The notes: generated from the letters alone by a model not told the origin. DNA of 55,487 bases from DATAVB01 sp040414495 (GCA_040414495.1 JBEDUI010000150.1:1-55487), one strand, 5' to 3'. Shown: positions 24,673 through 33,735, numbered from the stretch's first letter. Program-made: numbers and translations.

Positions 24673-25241
24673 GACTTCCGTCCCCGGGCTCGGACGTGCA
24701 TGCGCTCGCCCTGCGGGCCGAAGAGCGTCAGCAGCTCGACGGCACGCGGGCCGGCACTGCCGAACCAATGCGGGGTCCGGGTGTCAAACTCCGCCGCCTC
24801 GCCGCCAGACATCACCAACTCCAGCTCGCCGAGGCAGAGCCGCAGCTTGCCGGTCAGCACGTACACCCATTCGTATCCCTCGTGTGTACGCAGGTCGGGA
24901 GCTTCCTTGCTCGGCGGAATGATCATCTTGTACGCCCGCAGACCGCCGGCCTGCTGAGTGAGCGGGATCAACGTACGGCCGTGATGCTGGATCGGGCGGA
25001 GCCGGACCCGCGGGTCACCGGTCGGCGGCGCGCCGATCAGATCGTCGAGCGAGAGCCGATGCGCGCGGGCCAGTGGCAGCAGCAGTTCGAGGGTCGGCTT
25101 ACGCTGCCCCGATTCCAAGCGGGACAGCGTGCTGACCGAAATCCCGGTCGCGGCCGAAAGCTGGCTGAGCGTCGTGCGGCGTTGCTGACGCAGCACGCGC
25201 AGGCGCGGACCGAGCCCAACCAGCACCGAGTTATCGCTCAT
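24669..25241 (-). CDS. XRE-cupin transcriptional regulator
   Basis: 190 residues from ATG 25241. The N-terminal HTH (RLRVLRQQRRTTLSQLSAAT, GISVSTLSRLESGQRKPTLE) binds DNA. The C-terminal cupin (THEGYEWVYVLTGKLRLCLG, then GEAAEFDTRTPHWFGSAG) carries the ligand pocket. Such regulators usually repress the divergent gene, here the CPYC flavoprotein at 25307. An upstream methionine 12 codons earlier would run into the putative operator, so the inner start was chosen. Confidence 0.92.
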   Translation of the reverse strand: MSDNSVLVGLGPRLRVLRQQRRTTLSQLSAATGISVSTLSRLESGQRKPTLELLLPLARAHRLSLDDLIGAPPTGDPRVRLRPIQHHGRTLIPLTQQAGGLRAYKMIIPPSKEAPDLRTHEGYEWVYVLTGKLRLCLGELELVMSGGEAAEFDTRTPHWFGSAGPRAVELLTLFGPQGERMHVRARGRKS

Positions 25242-25248
25242 ACCGCTA

Positions 25249-25265
25249 TTTGCTGTTCCGGCAAA
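25249..25265. promoter_or_regulatory. Inverted repeat TTTGC-N7-GCAAA in divergent promoter
   Basis: Lies in the 65-bp space between the XRE-cupin gene and the flavoprotein gene. XRE-cupin repressors bind short dyads at this kind of place. It is the only clear dyad in the gap. Confidence 0.45.
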
Positions 25266-25306
25266 GGACTTTGTCAAGCGGGCGCGGGCGATCGCATAGT
25301 GCGGGC

Positions 25307-26251
25307 ATGGACAGCTATGACGTTGTAGTAGTGGGCGCCGGGGCCGCGGGCCTGAACGGCGCGTTGGCGCTGGTGCGGTCGCGTCGCTCGGTGTTGGTTA
25401 TCGATTCCGGTGAGCCGCGCAATGCGCCGGCCGGGCATGTGCACAACTTCCTGACCCGCGACGGCACGCCGCCGGGCGAGATCTACGCCATCGGCCGCCA
25501 AGAGGTGCGGCGGTACGGCGGTCGCGTCGAACAGGGCACCGTGACCGCGATCCGGCGTGACGACGAGCGCTTCCGGATCGATCTGGCCGATGGGTCGGTC
25601 ACGGCCCGCCGGGTCCTGGTCGCGACCGGGGTACGGGACGAATTGCCCGATGTGGCCGGGCTGGCCGAGCACTGGGGCCAGGATGTCGTGCACTGCCCGT
25701 ACTGCCACGGCTGGGAGGTCCGCGACCGACGCATCGGCGTGCTGGCCACGGGCCCGATGGCGACCCATCAGGCACTGTTGTTCCGGCAGCTCAGCGACAG
25801 GGTCACCATGCTCGCCCACACGGCGATGCCGACCGCGCAGGAACGGGAAAGGCTTACGGCGCGGGCGATTTCGATCGTGGCGGGCAAGGTCACGCAGGTC
25901 GAGGGCGGGCCGGCCGGTCTGACCGGAGTACGGCTGGCCGATGGCGAGCGGGTCGAGGTGGACGCGTTGGTGGTGGCCTCGCGGCCGGTCGCGCGGGTCG
26001 ATTTCCTCGCCCCACTGGGGATTACGCCACAGCCGGTCCGGGTCGGTGACTACGTGGTCGCTACCGCGATCGAGGCCGACCGGGCCGGCGCGACCGCCGT
26101 TCCCGGAGTGTGGGCCGCCGGCAACGTCGCCGATCCGATGGCGCAGGTGGTCAGCGCGGCGGCTGCCGGTCTCATGGCGGGCGCGGCGATCAACGGCGAC
26201 CTGGTCACCGAGGAAACCGACCGCGCCGTCCGGGCAGCACCTGTGACGTAG
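25307..26251 (+). CDS. Thioredoxin-reductase-like FAD/NAD(P) oxidoreductase with CPYC motif
   Basis: 314 residues. The FAD loop is YDVVVVGAGAAGLNGALALV. The redox motif VVHCPYCHGWEVRDRRIGVL holds the CxxC disulfide and the start of the NADPH domain, and GVWAAGNVADPMAQVVSAAA closes the FAD site. CPYCHGWE-type proteins form a TrxB-like subgroup whose partners include small dithiols and unidentified thioredoxins rather than standard Trx. It is probably controlled by the divergent XRE-cupin protein. A start at 25250 is excluded because the first 19 codons are not conserved-looking and overlap the operator. Confidence 0.9.
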   Translation: MDSYDVVVVGAGAAGLNGALALVRSRRSVLVIDSGEPRNAPAGHVHNFLTRDGTPPGEIYAIGRQEVRRYGGRVEQGTVTAIRRDDERFRIDLADGSVTARRVLVATGVRDELPDVAGLAEHWGQDVVHCPYCHGWEVRDRRIGVLATGPMATHQALLFRQLSDRVTMLAHTAMPTAQERERLTARAISIVAGKVTQVEGGPAGLTGVRLADGERVEVDALVVASRPVARVDFLAPLGITPQPVRVGDYVVATAIEADRAGATAVPGVWAAGNVADPMAQVVSAAAAGLMAGAAINGDLVTEETDRAVRAAPVT

Positions 26252-26345
26252 CAATACCCCTACCAGTCTCCGGAATTGCAACCGCAACAGTTCCCATTAC
26301 GGACAACAACGAAGCACTCACCGCCGCGAGAATGGAGAAAGCGAG

Positions 26346-26774
26346 CTATCCGGCGATGTCGGCCTCAGCGATAATCCGGTCCGGGCGCAACCGCACCAAT
26401 AGTTCACTCGGAACGGCATTGCGCCGGCCGAATTCCTCGGCCCGATCCGCACCCATGTAACGGCCACCGAGCACGGTCGCCCACCGCAGCAACGCGTCCA
26501 TGTCGTCGGAGAGTTCGATCCGGCCGCGGATGCTCACGTATGCGTACGGCGGCGCCGAATCGTCCACAGTAAGCACGGCCCGCGGGTCGCGCCGCAAATT
26601 CCGCCCCTTGACGGTCGATACACCGGTCGTGAATATGACATCGTCGCCATCGAGGGTGAACCAGACCGGCGCGGCGTGTGGCTGCCCGTCCGCCCGCACG
26701 GTCGAAAGAATGCCGGTACGCGTCCCCGTCAACAGAAACGCCCGCCGCTCGTCATCGGTCATCACCTTGGACAC
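26346..26774 (-). CDS. PPOX-class split-barrel (F420/FMN-dependent) protein
   Basis: About 142 residues with the pyridoxamine-phosphate-oxidase split-barrel fold: SKVMTDDERRAFLLTG, ILSTVRADGQPHAAPVWF, VKGRNLRRDPRAVLTVD, then a C-terminal LLVRLRPDRIIAEADI. In actinobacteria such proteins use F420 or FMN to reduce small molecules. The start is uncertain; GTG 26774 fits family length, with ATG 26762 and GTG 26810 possible. It lies directly behind the quinone-reductase-like gene on the same strand. Confidence 0.8.
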   Translation of the reverse strand: MSKVMTDDERRAFLLTGTRTGILSTVRADGQPHAAPVWFTLDGDDVIFTTGVSTVKGRNLRRDPRAVLTVDDSAPPYAYVSIRGRIELSDDMDALLRWATVLGGRYMGADRAEEFGRRNAVPSELLVRLRPDRIIAEADIAG

Positions 26775-26834
26775 AGTGACCGAGGATAGAGCTTTTTTCC
26801 GCGTTCGCACTTCGGTCCACTGTGGACAGGAATG

Positions 26835-27854
26835 TCAGGCCACGTCGATGATGACCTTGCCAACGGTGCCGGCCTCGACCGCGGCGTGCGCCTCGGCCGT
26901 ACGTTCGAGCGGGAAATGGTGGATCGGCAGGCCCGCGGCGACACCGACCTGGACCGCACCATCCAGCACCGCGGCCGAAACGTCCGCCACCGCGTGCGCC
27001 TTCGCCGCCGACGGCACGGTGTAGAGCAGCACGAACTGCCAGCGGGCATTGGTCTGCATCGACTCGCGGATCGGCACGGTCACCTGCTCGCCGGGCGAGC
27101 CGGCGTAAATCGCCACCGTGCCATTCGGCGCGATGATCTGGGCATCGACACCCGCATTCGCAGCGGCGGCGACCTCGACGATCACATCCACACCGTCCGG
27201 CGAAATCCGCCGTACATGCTGGGCCACATCCTCGCGGGTGTAGTCGATGATGTGATCCGCGCCAGCAGCGGCCGCCAACTGCGCCTTTTCCGGGCTGCTC
27301 ACCGTCGTGATCACCGTAGCCTCCGACCAGTGCGCCAACTGGATCGCGGCGTGGCCCACGGCACCGGCCCCACCGGTAACCAGAACGACCCGCCGGTCGA
27401 GGGTCCCCGGACCGAGCCGCGTCGGCCCGTTCTCCGCCACGGTCAGGCAGCGGTGCGCGGTCAGGTACGGCACGCCCAAGTTCGCGCCCAGATCGAAGTC
27501 CGCCGAATCCGGCAGCGCGACGACCTGATGATGCGGGATCAACGCGTACTCCTGCGCGGTGCCCTCGGGCCGACCATGCGCGGCCTCCCAGATCCAGACC
27601 CGCTGGCCGACCATCGTCGGCGCGACACCCGGGCCGACCGCGTCGATGACGCCGGCACCGTCCTGGTTGGGCACCTGGGGCGGGTCGACCGGGTCACCGG
27701 GGTTGCTGCCGCGCCGAGACTTCCAGTCGGTCGGGTTCACGCCGGAGCGGTGGATACGGACCCGGACCTCACCATGGCTGGGCTCGGGAATCGCCCGGTC
27801 CACCAGCCCCAGCACCTCTGGATCCCCGGTCTTCGTGTACACCACCGCGCGCAC
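26835..27854 (-). CDS. NAD(P)H:quinone oxidoreductase-like MDR dehydrogenase
   Basis: 339 residues from GTG 27854, which follows GAGGAGG at good spacing. A medium-chain dehydrogenase/reductase: GroES-like N-terminal domain (HRSGVNPTDWKSRRG), the nucleotide loop VVLVTGGAGAVGHAAIQLAH, and C-terminal segments with VGVAAGLPIHHFPLERTAEA. No structural-zinc cysteine cluster is present, as usual for the zeta-crystallin/quinone reductase branch. The substrate is unknown. Confidence 0.9.
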   Translation of the reverse strand: MRAVVYTKTGDPEVLGLVDRAIPEPSHGEVRVRIHRSGVNPTDWKSRRGSNPGDPVDPPQVPNQDGAGVIDAVGPGVAPTMVGQRVWIWEAAHGRPEGTAQEYALIPHHQVVALPDSADFDLGANLGVPYLTAHRCLTVAENGPTRLGPGTLDRRVVLVTGGAGAVGHAAIQLAHWSEATVITTVSSPEKAQLAAAAGADHIIDYTREDVAQHVRRISPDGVDVIVEVAAAANAGVDAQIIAPNGTVAIYAGSPGEQVTVPIRESMQTNARWQFVLLYTVPSAAKAHAVADVSAAVLDGAVQVGVAAGLPIHHFPLERTAEAHAAVEAGTVGKVIIDVA

Positions 27855-27951
27855 CGGCTGCCTCCTCGTCGCTGCCTGTCTCAGCCAACTGATCACGGTA
27901 GTCGGCGGGCGGCGGCGCGGCTACGTGATCGTCCGCTCGGACTTCGCGCCT

Positions 27952-28054
27952 AATTCAACGCCATTTCACCGGTGCAATTTTCGGGGTGAAATCGGCCCAT
28001 CGATGGATTTCCGGGCTATAGCGCCGCCCGCGCCGGCTAAATCGTCGTTGAATT
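27952..28054. repeat. Nested inverted-repeat element of about 103 bp
   Basis: Outer arms AATTCAACG (27952-27960) and CGTTGAATT (28046-28054) are perfect complements. Inside, ATTTCACC (27963-27970) pairs with GGTGAAAT (27985-27992). The element lies between a quinone-reductase-like gene and the GAF-ANTAR gene. It may be a structured leader/small RNA, or a tiny palindromic insertion. A further dyad, CGCAGCGCTGCG, lies close before the GAF-ANTAR start. Confidence 0.6.
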
Positions 28055-28145
28055 AAACGAGGTCTCGACTTGCCGTTCGCGCAGCGCTGCGAACGTAAGC
28101 GAGCCAGTCTACGGTGGAGATCCCGACCCGAGCACGAGGCCATTC

Positions 28146-28826
28146 ATGGATGAGCTGGACCGCGAACTGGCACGGTTCGCGCGCGAGGCCAGCCGAGCTG
28201 AGGACGTGCCGCAGACGGCGGCGCAGATCGTCGCGTTCGCACAGCAGGCCGTCGGTACCGCCTACGCCGGCATCACCCTGAATCAGCGCCAGGGTCGGTT
28301 CACCAGCATCGGCGTCACCGATCCGGTGGTCGAGCAGGCCGACCGGCTGCAGTACGAGCAACGTGAGGGCCCGTGCGTCGAGGTGGCGCGCGAAGCCCAC
28401 GTCCTGCTCTCCCCCGACGTCGGGCACGACCCCCGCTGGCCGCACTGGGGACCTTCGGTGCGCGAACTGGGATTGGTCAGCGTGCTCTCGGCGCAGCTGC
28501 GGGCCCGCGGACGCCGCATCGGCGGCCTCAACCTGTACGGCGAGGCGCCGCGCCAGTTCAGCGGCGACGACGCCGCGATCGCCCACATGTTCGCCGTGCA
28601 CGCCTCGGTCGCGCTGGCCTCGGCCATCGAGGAGGAGCAGCTGCACGCCGCGCTCGACACCCGTACCCAAATCGGGCAGGCGCAGGGAATCCTCATGGAG
28701 CGCTTCGGCCTCGATGAAGACCAGGCGTTCGCCATCCTGCGCCGCTACTCGCAGACCACCAACACCAAGCTGCACCTGGTGGCGCGGACTCTCATCGCCA
28801 CCAGGGAACTGCCTGAGCCTGAGTAG
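28146..28826 (+). CDS. GAF-ANTAR regulator (RNA-binding antiterminator)
   Basis: 226 residues. The N-terminal two-thirds form a GAF sensor domain (QIVAFAQQAVGTAYAGITLN to AIAHMFAVHASVALAS). The C-terminal 55 residues are an ANTAR domain (RTQIGQAQGILMERFGLDED, then YSQTTNTKLHLVARTLI), with the conserved alanine, glutamine and aromatic spacing that binds paired RNA hairpins to prevent transcription termination. The target RNA is unknown. It ends seven bases before the convergent Rieske oxygenase gene. Confidence 0.92.
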   Translation: MDELDRELARFAREASRAEDVPQTAAQIVAFAQQAVGTAYAGITLNQRQGRFTSIGVTDPVVEQADRLQYEQREGPCVEVAREAHVLLSPDVGHDPRWPHWGPSVRELGLVSVLSAQLRARGRRIGGLNLYGEAPRQFSGDDAAIAHMFAVHASVALASAIEEEQLHAALDTRTQIGQAQGILMERFGLDEDQAFAILRRYSQTTNTKLHLVARTLIATRELPEPE

Positions 28827-28833
28827 AGCGCGG

Positions 28834-29934
28834 TCAGTCGGCCTGCTCGAGCGGCACGCCCTGACGGGCCAGCAGACCCTTCAGGGACTGGATGATCGGG
28901 AAGACCTCGTTGTTGAGGTCGGCGCCCTGCGCCTCGTAGGCCCGCTGTTCGGCTTCGACGATCTTGCGGTCCTGGCCGAAGATGCCCTCGGTGAACAACG
29001 TGATGACCGGCCAAAGCAGGTGGATGACGCCGGGGATCCCTGGCTTCTGGACCATGATCAGGCCGTAGGTGTGGTTGCGCTGCTGGGCCTGGTCGGTGGG
29101 CACGTAGGCGTTCCAGAGGTCCAGGGCTGGGGGTTCGTCGCGTTTGCCGTCGGTCCAGTACTGCAGGGTCTGGTACGGGTACCCGGTGCGGATGGTCATC
29201 AGGTCGACGTACTTGTCGGTGTTGTTGCTGCCGATGATCAGGCGCTCACCGAATGACTGCTTGCCCTCGGTACGGCCGAACGAGTAGTCCGCCTCGATCC
29301 AGTCCTTGCCCTCACGCACATCCAGCAGCTTGGCTCGGATTCGGCCCATCAGGCTGCGGTGCAGGAACTGGTGGTTCATGTCCATCAGGTTTTCGTGCAT
29401 GAACGAGTAGTGGCAGGCAATGTCCCGGTCCAAGACCCGGGTCTTGAATCGCCGGTCGCCGTAGAACGGCAGGTCCGGCAGTGCCACCGCGTCGGCCAAT
29501 TCCTGGTTGCCCGGGAAGACGAAGACAAAGCCGTACGCCTCCCGGCACGCGTACTTGCGTACGCCGGTGGGCAGCGTCTTTTCCCGGTCCAGGTACGGGA
29601 TGTTCACGCAGGCGCCGGTGCGGTCGTACGCCCAGCAGTGGTAGCCGCACTGCAGCTGGTCCCCCTTCACCGCGCCCAAGCTCAGCGGCACCTGGCGGTG
29701 GGCGCACCGGTCCTCCAGTGCGTACGGCTCGCCGCCACCCTCCGGCCGAACCAGCACGATCTCCGTCCCCGCGTACGTCGTGGCCAGCGTCTTGCCGGGC
29801 TTGAGATTCCGGGACCGGGCGACGGGATACCAGAAGTCCGGGTCGAGCCCGGTGGTTCGGGTGGGCGGGACGTCGCCCTCGGCGGCGACGGACCGGTACT
29901 TGCGCAACGGGGTCTTAATGTCGGGGAGCGCCAT
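28834..29934 (-). CDS. Rieske non-haem iron oxygenase, alpha subunit-like
   Basis: 366 residues from ATG 29934. The Rieske cluster is C-x-H in EDRCAHRQVPLSLG and C-x-x-H in LQCGYHCWAYD. The mononuclear iron site is seen in HYSFMHENLMDMNHQFLH (Asp and two His in the usual spacing). It belongs to the PobA/VanA/KshA-like group acting on aromatic or ring compounds, and electron-donor genes are not adjacent. Upstream on the minus strand, TACATT sits six bases before the ATG, which could make a near-leaderless transcript. A 26-bp near-palindrome lies about 50 bp upstream. Confidence 0.9.
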   Translation of the reverse strand: MALPDIKTPLRKYRSVAAEGDVPPTRTTGLDPDFWYPVARSRNLKPGKTLATTYAGTEIVLVRPEGGGEPYALEDRCAHRQVPLSLGAVKGDQLQCGYHCWAYDRTGACVNIPYLDREKTLPTGVRKYACREAYGFVFVFPGNQELADAVALPDLPFYGDRRFKTRVLDRDIACHYSFMHENLMDMNHQFLHRSLMGRIRAKLLDVREGKDWIEADYSFGRTEGKQSFGERLIIGSNNTDKYVDLMTIRTGYPYQTLQYWTDGKRDEPPALDLWNAYVPTDQAQQRNHTYGLIMVQKPGIPGVIHLLWPVITLFTEGIFGQDRKIVEAEQRAYEAQGADLNNEVFPIIQSLKGLLARQGVPLEQAD

Positions 29935-29985
29935 TCGGACAATGTACCTTTCGACGATCATGCTCGCTGCGGCGGTGAACCCGCA

Positions 29986-30011
29986 GCGGCCGACCGATAT
30001 CGGTCAGCCGC
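29986..30011. promoter_or_regulatory. 26-bp near-palindrome upstream of Rieske oxygenase gene
   Basis: The centre GACCGATATCGGTC (29992-30005) is a perfect 14-bp palindrome, extended by GCGGC (29986-29990) and GCCGC (30007-30011) with one mismatch pair. Length and form suit a TetR-type dimer site. No TetR gene lies in the window. The rest of 30012-30268 holds no gene, only the promoter area of the NmrA gene. Confidence 0.55.
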
Positions 30012-30268
30012 AGACCGGCTAATGTTCCCCCGGGCCTCAGCCGTCAACCGGCGCGGCTTTCCGCCGAACTGAGTCCGTACGTTCACGCAACGGTCCGCCG
30101 AATAGACGGGTCCGGCGCTAATAGCTGACTGACAAGGGAAATCAGCGCCGGGCACGAGGAATGCGGCTTAGCGAGCAGGTCGTTCAATCACGGGGTCCAG
30201 CGACGCAGTGGACGCTACAGTGACGCTGGTCGCACGCCTATCACGTCGGAGAATCTGGGGGAATCGTC

Positions 30269-31138
30269 ATGGACTCGACGCCCGTTCTGGTGACCGGCGC
30301 GACCGGCAACACCGGCGCCGCTCTACTTACGCGCCTGACCGGGCGCGGCGCGAACGTGCGCGCGATGGTGCGTAAGCAGGCCGATGTGGCCAAGCTGCCC
30401 GCCGGCGTGTCGGGCGTGGTCGCCGATTTCGACAACGCCGAGTCGCTGAGCGCCGCGCTCGAGGGGACAAGTCGCGCCTACCTCGTCACCCCGTCGTCCG
30501 AACGCGCCCAGGAACAGCAGCTACGCTTCGCCGACCTCGCAGTGCGCGCGGGCGTACAGCATCTGGTCGTGCTGTCCCAACTCGCCGCGAACGAGGATTC
30601 GCCGGTGCGGTTTCTGCGCTACCACAGCGTCGTCGAGCGGCACATCCAAAGCCTCGGCATCGACTACACCTTTTTGCGGCCCAACCTGTATTTCCAGGGA
30701 TTGCTGGCTTTCGCCGGATCCATCGCGGCCGACAATCGCTTCTACGCCCCGATCGGCGAGGCAAAGGTGAGCGCTATCGACGTACGCGACATTGCGGCGG
30801 TCGCGGCGGCAGCTCTCACCGAGGCCGGACACGAACGGCAGACCTACACGCTGACCGGCCCGGCCGCGCTGACGCACACCGATATCGCGACCGCGTTGAG
30901 CGCCGCGCTGGCCCGTGACATCGCCTTCGTCGACGTTCCGCCGCCGATGTTCGCCAGCAGCCTCGAAGGAATCCTGCCGCCGTGGCAGGTCGAGGGCCTG
31001 CTTGAGGATTACGCGCATTACGCCCGCGGCGAGGCGGCCGAGGTCACGTCGATTGTCGAGCAGGTCACCGGAACGCCGCCCATCGATATCGCGCAATTCG
31101 CGCGCGATTATGCAGCCGCGTTCACGGCCCACCCATAG
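30269..31138 (+). CDS. NmrA/NAD(P)H-binding Rossmann protein
   Basis: 289 residues. The dinucleotide loop VLVTGATGNTGAALLTRL and the next acidic strand (VSGVVADFDNAESLSAALEG) define an NmrA-like atypical SDR. The later FLRPNLYFQGLLAFAGSI and YTLTGPAALTHTDIATALSA are family-typical. Without the catalytic YxxxK it could be a redox sensor or a quinone/furan reductase relative. The ATG follows GGGGGA. It is convergent with the MFS gene. Confidence 0.88.
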   Translation: MDSTPVLVTGATGNTGAALLTRLTGRGANVRAMVRKQADVAKLPAGVSGVVADFDNAESLSAALEGTSRAYLVTPSSERAQEQQLRFADLAVRAGVQHLVVLSQLAANEDSPVRFLRYHSVVERHIQSLGIDYTFLRPNLYFQGLLAFAGSIAADNRFYAPIGEAKVSAIDVRDIAAVAAAALTEAGHERQTYTLTGPAALTHTDIATALSAALARDIAFVDVPPPMFASSLEGILPPWQVEGLLEDYAHYARGEAAEVTSIVEQVTGTPPIDIAQFARDYAAAFTAHP

Positions 31139-31161
31139 GATCCGTCCTCAGTGGACAGTGG

Positions 31162-32631
31162 TCATCGACGCCCGGAGGCTTGTGGTGCGCCCAGGAAGCC
31201 GGGCGACTCGGCGGCCTCCTTCTCGAAGATCTCGGTGATCTGTTCCACGGACAAGCCCTTGGTCTCGGGCAGGTAGCGGTACACGAACCCAATTGCCAGC
31301 ACACACAGCCCGGCGAAGGACACCAATACCCAGCTCAACCCGATTCCCCGCTGCCAGGCCGGGAACGCCTCGATCAAGGCGTAATTGGCTATCCAGTCGA
31401 AGAACGCGGCGATCGAGGCAGCCTGCCCGCGCACCGCGGTCGGGAACATCTCACCCTGAATGAGCCAACCGGTTCCGCCGACACCCACCGCGAACGAGGC
31501 AATAAACAGGCTTAGGCCGATCATGCCGACGACCGCCCGCGGCAGTCCGGTCATGGCGCCGATCCCGATCGCCGCGACGATGCCGAAGACCGCCATGCCC
31601 ACGTATCCGCCCATGGCCAGCCGGCGCCGTCCGATGCGGTCGATGTATCGGAAGGCGAAATAGGTCGCGGCGACGTTGACCGCCGTCATGATCGCCGTAA
31701 CTTCGACCCCGGCGGTTGTCGTCGCGACCAGGGACTTGCCGCTGTCGAAATACCGCCCCAGCAGCGAAGGGCCGTAATAGAGCGGCACGTTGATACCGGT
31801 GATTTGCTGGAACACAAAGAAGACGCACACGACCGTGACCGCGCGTCTGACCCCAGGCGTCCATCCGCGTCGGCGGGACCGCTCGGCCCGTCGGTCGGCC
31901 TCTTCGAGTTGGCCCGCCGTGTATTCGACGTCCGCCACACTCACGTCGACGTCGAGTCTGGCGAAAGTCTGTTGCGCGTCCTCGTACCGCCCTTTACGAA
32001 TCAGCCACCGCGGCGACTCGGGCATTTCGAATCGGAAGATCAATCCCACGATGGCCGGGATCGCGCCGAGACCGAAGAACCAGCGCCAGTCCACATCGGA
32101 CGCCTCCGGCCAGACCTTCAGAATCACCAGTGCCACGACGTACGCGAACAGAATGCCGACCGTGATCATCCACTGCTGCAGCATGCTCAATGCGCCGCGC
32201 CTTTTCGCCGGCGCGTATTCGGCGATGTACGCGGTCGCGATCGCCGAGTCGGCTCCGATCGCCAGCCCGATCAGGGTCCGCGCGACCATCAGCACGGCGA
32301 TGTGCCAGGTCAACGCGCACAGGATCGCTCCGATGGCGTAAATCAACGCGTCGATGACCAGCAGCACCTTGCGGCCGAACCGGTCCGTCAGCGGACCGGC
32401 CAGCAAGGCTCCGGCGGCGGCGCCCAGCGATGCGCCGGCGACCAGATAACCGGAGGTGAAATCGTTCAATGAGTACGGGACGAACTTCAGGGCCGCACCG
32501 ATATTGGACGTGTCGTAGCCGAACAGGAAACCACCTAAAGTGGCCAACACGGTCAGCGACCACAGAAACCGAGTCGGGACGTTGCGGTCGAGAAGGTCAA
32601 GCGCATTAGTGCGTTGAGACGTCGAAGACAT
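31162..32631 (-). CDS. MFS sugar-porter family transporter
   Basis: 489 residues with 12 TM helices. Sugar-porter signatures are GPLTDRFGRKVLLV (loop 2-3), PESPRWLIRKGRYED before the central loop, RYIDRIGRRRLAMGG in the second half and YRYLPETKGLSVEQI at the end. It should import a sugar or polyol by proton symport. It is divergent from the SDR gene at 32774, which could share a substrate route, but this is not shown. Confidence 0.93.
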   Translation of the reverse strand: MSSTSQRTNALDLLDRNVPTRFLWSLTVLATLGGFLFGYDTSNIGAALKFVPYSLNDFTSGYLVAGASLGAAAGALLAGPLTDRFGRKVLLVIDALIYAIGAILCALTWHIAVLMVARTLIGLAIGADSAIATAYIAEYAPAKRRGALSMLQQWMITVGILFAYVVALVILKVWPEASDVDWRWFFGLGAIPAIVGLIFRFEMPESPRWLIRKGRYEDAQQTFARLDVDVSVADVEYTAGQLEEADRRAERSRRRGWTPGVRRAVTVVCVFFVFQQITGINVPLYYGPSLLGRYFDSGKSLVATTTAGVEVTAIMTAVNVAATYFAFRYIDRIGRRRLAMGGYVGMAVFGIVAAIGIGAMTGLPRAVVGMIGLSLFIASFAVGVGGTGWLIQGEMFPTAVRGQAASIAAFFDWIANYALIEAFPAWQRGIGLSWVLVSFAGLCVLAIGFVYRYLPETKGLSVEQITEIFEKEAAESPGFLGAPQASGRR

Positions 32632-32773
32632 GTCATCCCCGTCCTAGCCGCTTGCAGCCGGCAAACAACTACCCGGCCACCGACGCGACTAAACGTCGTA
32701 TCGCTGGCGTGTCGGTTCCCCGTACTGGGTAAGGACCAGCGATAGCACGCGATAGATCGACAAGGAGCCTCGG

Positions 32774-33613
32774 ATGAACCAGCCGAGACAACAGCAGCAG
32801 CGACCCGGCACCGAGCAATCGATCGACCCGTATCCCGATCACGGCGAGCAGAGCTATCGCGGATCGGGCCGGCTGGCCGGAAAGGCAGCCGTGATCACCG
32901 GTGGCGACAGTGGTATCGGCAAGGCGGTGGCTATCGCGTACGCCCGCGAGGGCGCGAACGTGCTGATCTCGTACCTGAACGAACACCAGGACGCGGCCGA
33001 GACCAAGAAATGGATCGAGAAAGCGGGAAGGAAAGCCGTTCTGGTGTCCGGCGATATCGCCGAACCGGCGCATTGCCGGGAGATCATCGGCACCGCGCAG
33101 CGGGAATTCGGGCGGATCGACGTTCTCGTGCTTAACGCCGCTCAGCAAATGACGTACGAAAACATCGAAGAAATACCGGATGAGGAATGGGATCGCACGC
33201 TCGCGGTCAACCTTTCCGCGATGTTCCACATGTGCAAGGCAGCCGTGCCGATCATGCCGGCCGGGGCGTCCATCATCGGCAGCTCGTCGGTCAACTCCGA
33301 CGCGCCCAACCCCACGCTCATGCCGTACGCGGCAACGAAGGCGGCGATCGCGAATATGATCGCCAGCCTCGCCCAGATGCTGGCCGAGCGCGGGATCCGG
33401 GCCAACAGCGTCGCCCCCGGGCCCATTTGGACGCCGCTGATTCCCTCGACGATGCCGGCGGAAAAGGTGGAGAGCTTCGGCCAGCAGACGCCGTTGGACC
33501 GGGCCGGCCAGCCGGCCGAACTCGCGCCGGTGTATGTCATGCTCGCCTCCGACGAGGCCAGCTACGTCTCCGGCGCACGAATCGCGGTCACCGGCGGAAA
33601 ACCGATTCTTTGA
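32774..33613 (+). CDS. SDR family oxidoreductase (general-stress type)
   Basis: 279 residues. The N-terminal QSIDPYPDHGEQSYRGSGRL is typical of the YhdF/YgfF stress-related SDR branch. Then come AAVITGGDSGIGKAVAIAYA (NAD(P) loop), NAAQQMTYENI, the catalytic serine in GSSSVNSDAP and YAATK with the active Tyr/Lys. It probably reduces an aldehyde or ketone with NADP. The ATG follows AAGGAG. Confidence 0.92.
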   Translation: MNQPRQQQQRPGTEQSIDPYPDHGEQSYRGSGRLAGKAAVITGGDSGIGKAVAIAYAREGANVLISYLNEHQDAAETKKWIEKAGRKAVLVSGDIAEPAHCREIIGTAQREFGRIDVLVLNAAQQMTYENIEEIPDEEWDRTLAVNLSAMFHMCKAAVPIMPAGASIIGSSSVNSDAPNPTLMPYAATKAAIANMIASLAQMLAERGIRANSVAPGPIWTPLIPSTMPAEKVESFGQQTPLDRAGQPAELAPVYVMLASDEASYVSGARIAVTGGKPIL

Positions 33614-33735
33614 TCTCAGATCAGCATTCCGCGGAAGCCCGCAAACAAACACGAAGCTTTGTCGATCCGCGCTCGCGTCGTTCGACGCACTGGTGAATGG
33701 CGCCCGACGGCGGCGCCCGACCCGGAGGAGCAACG

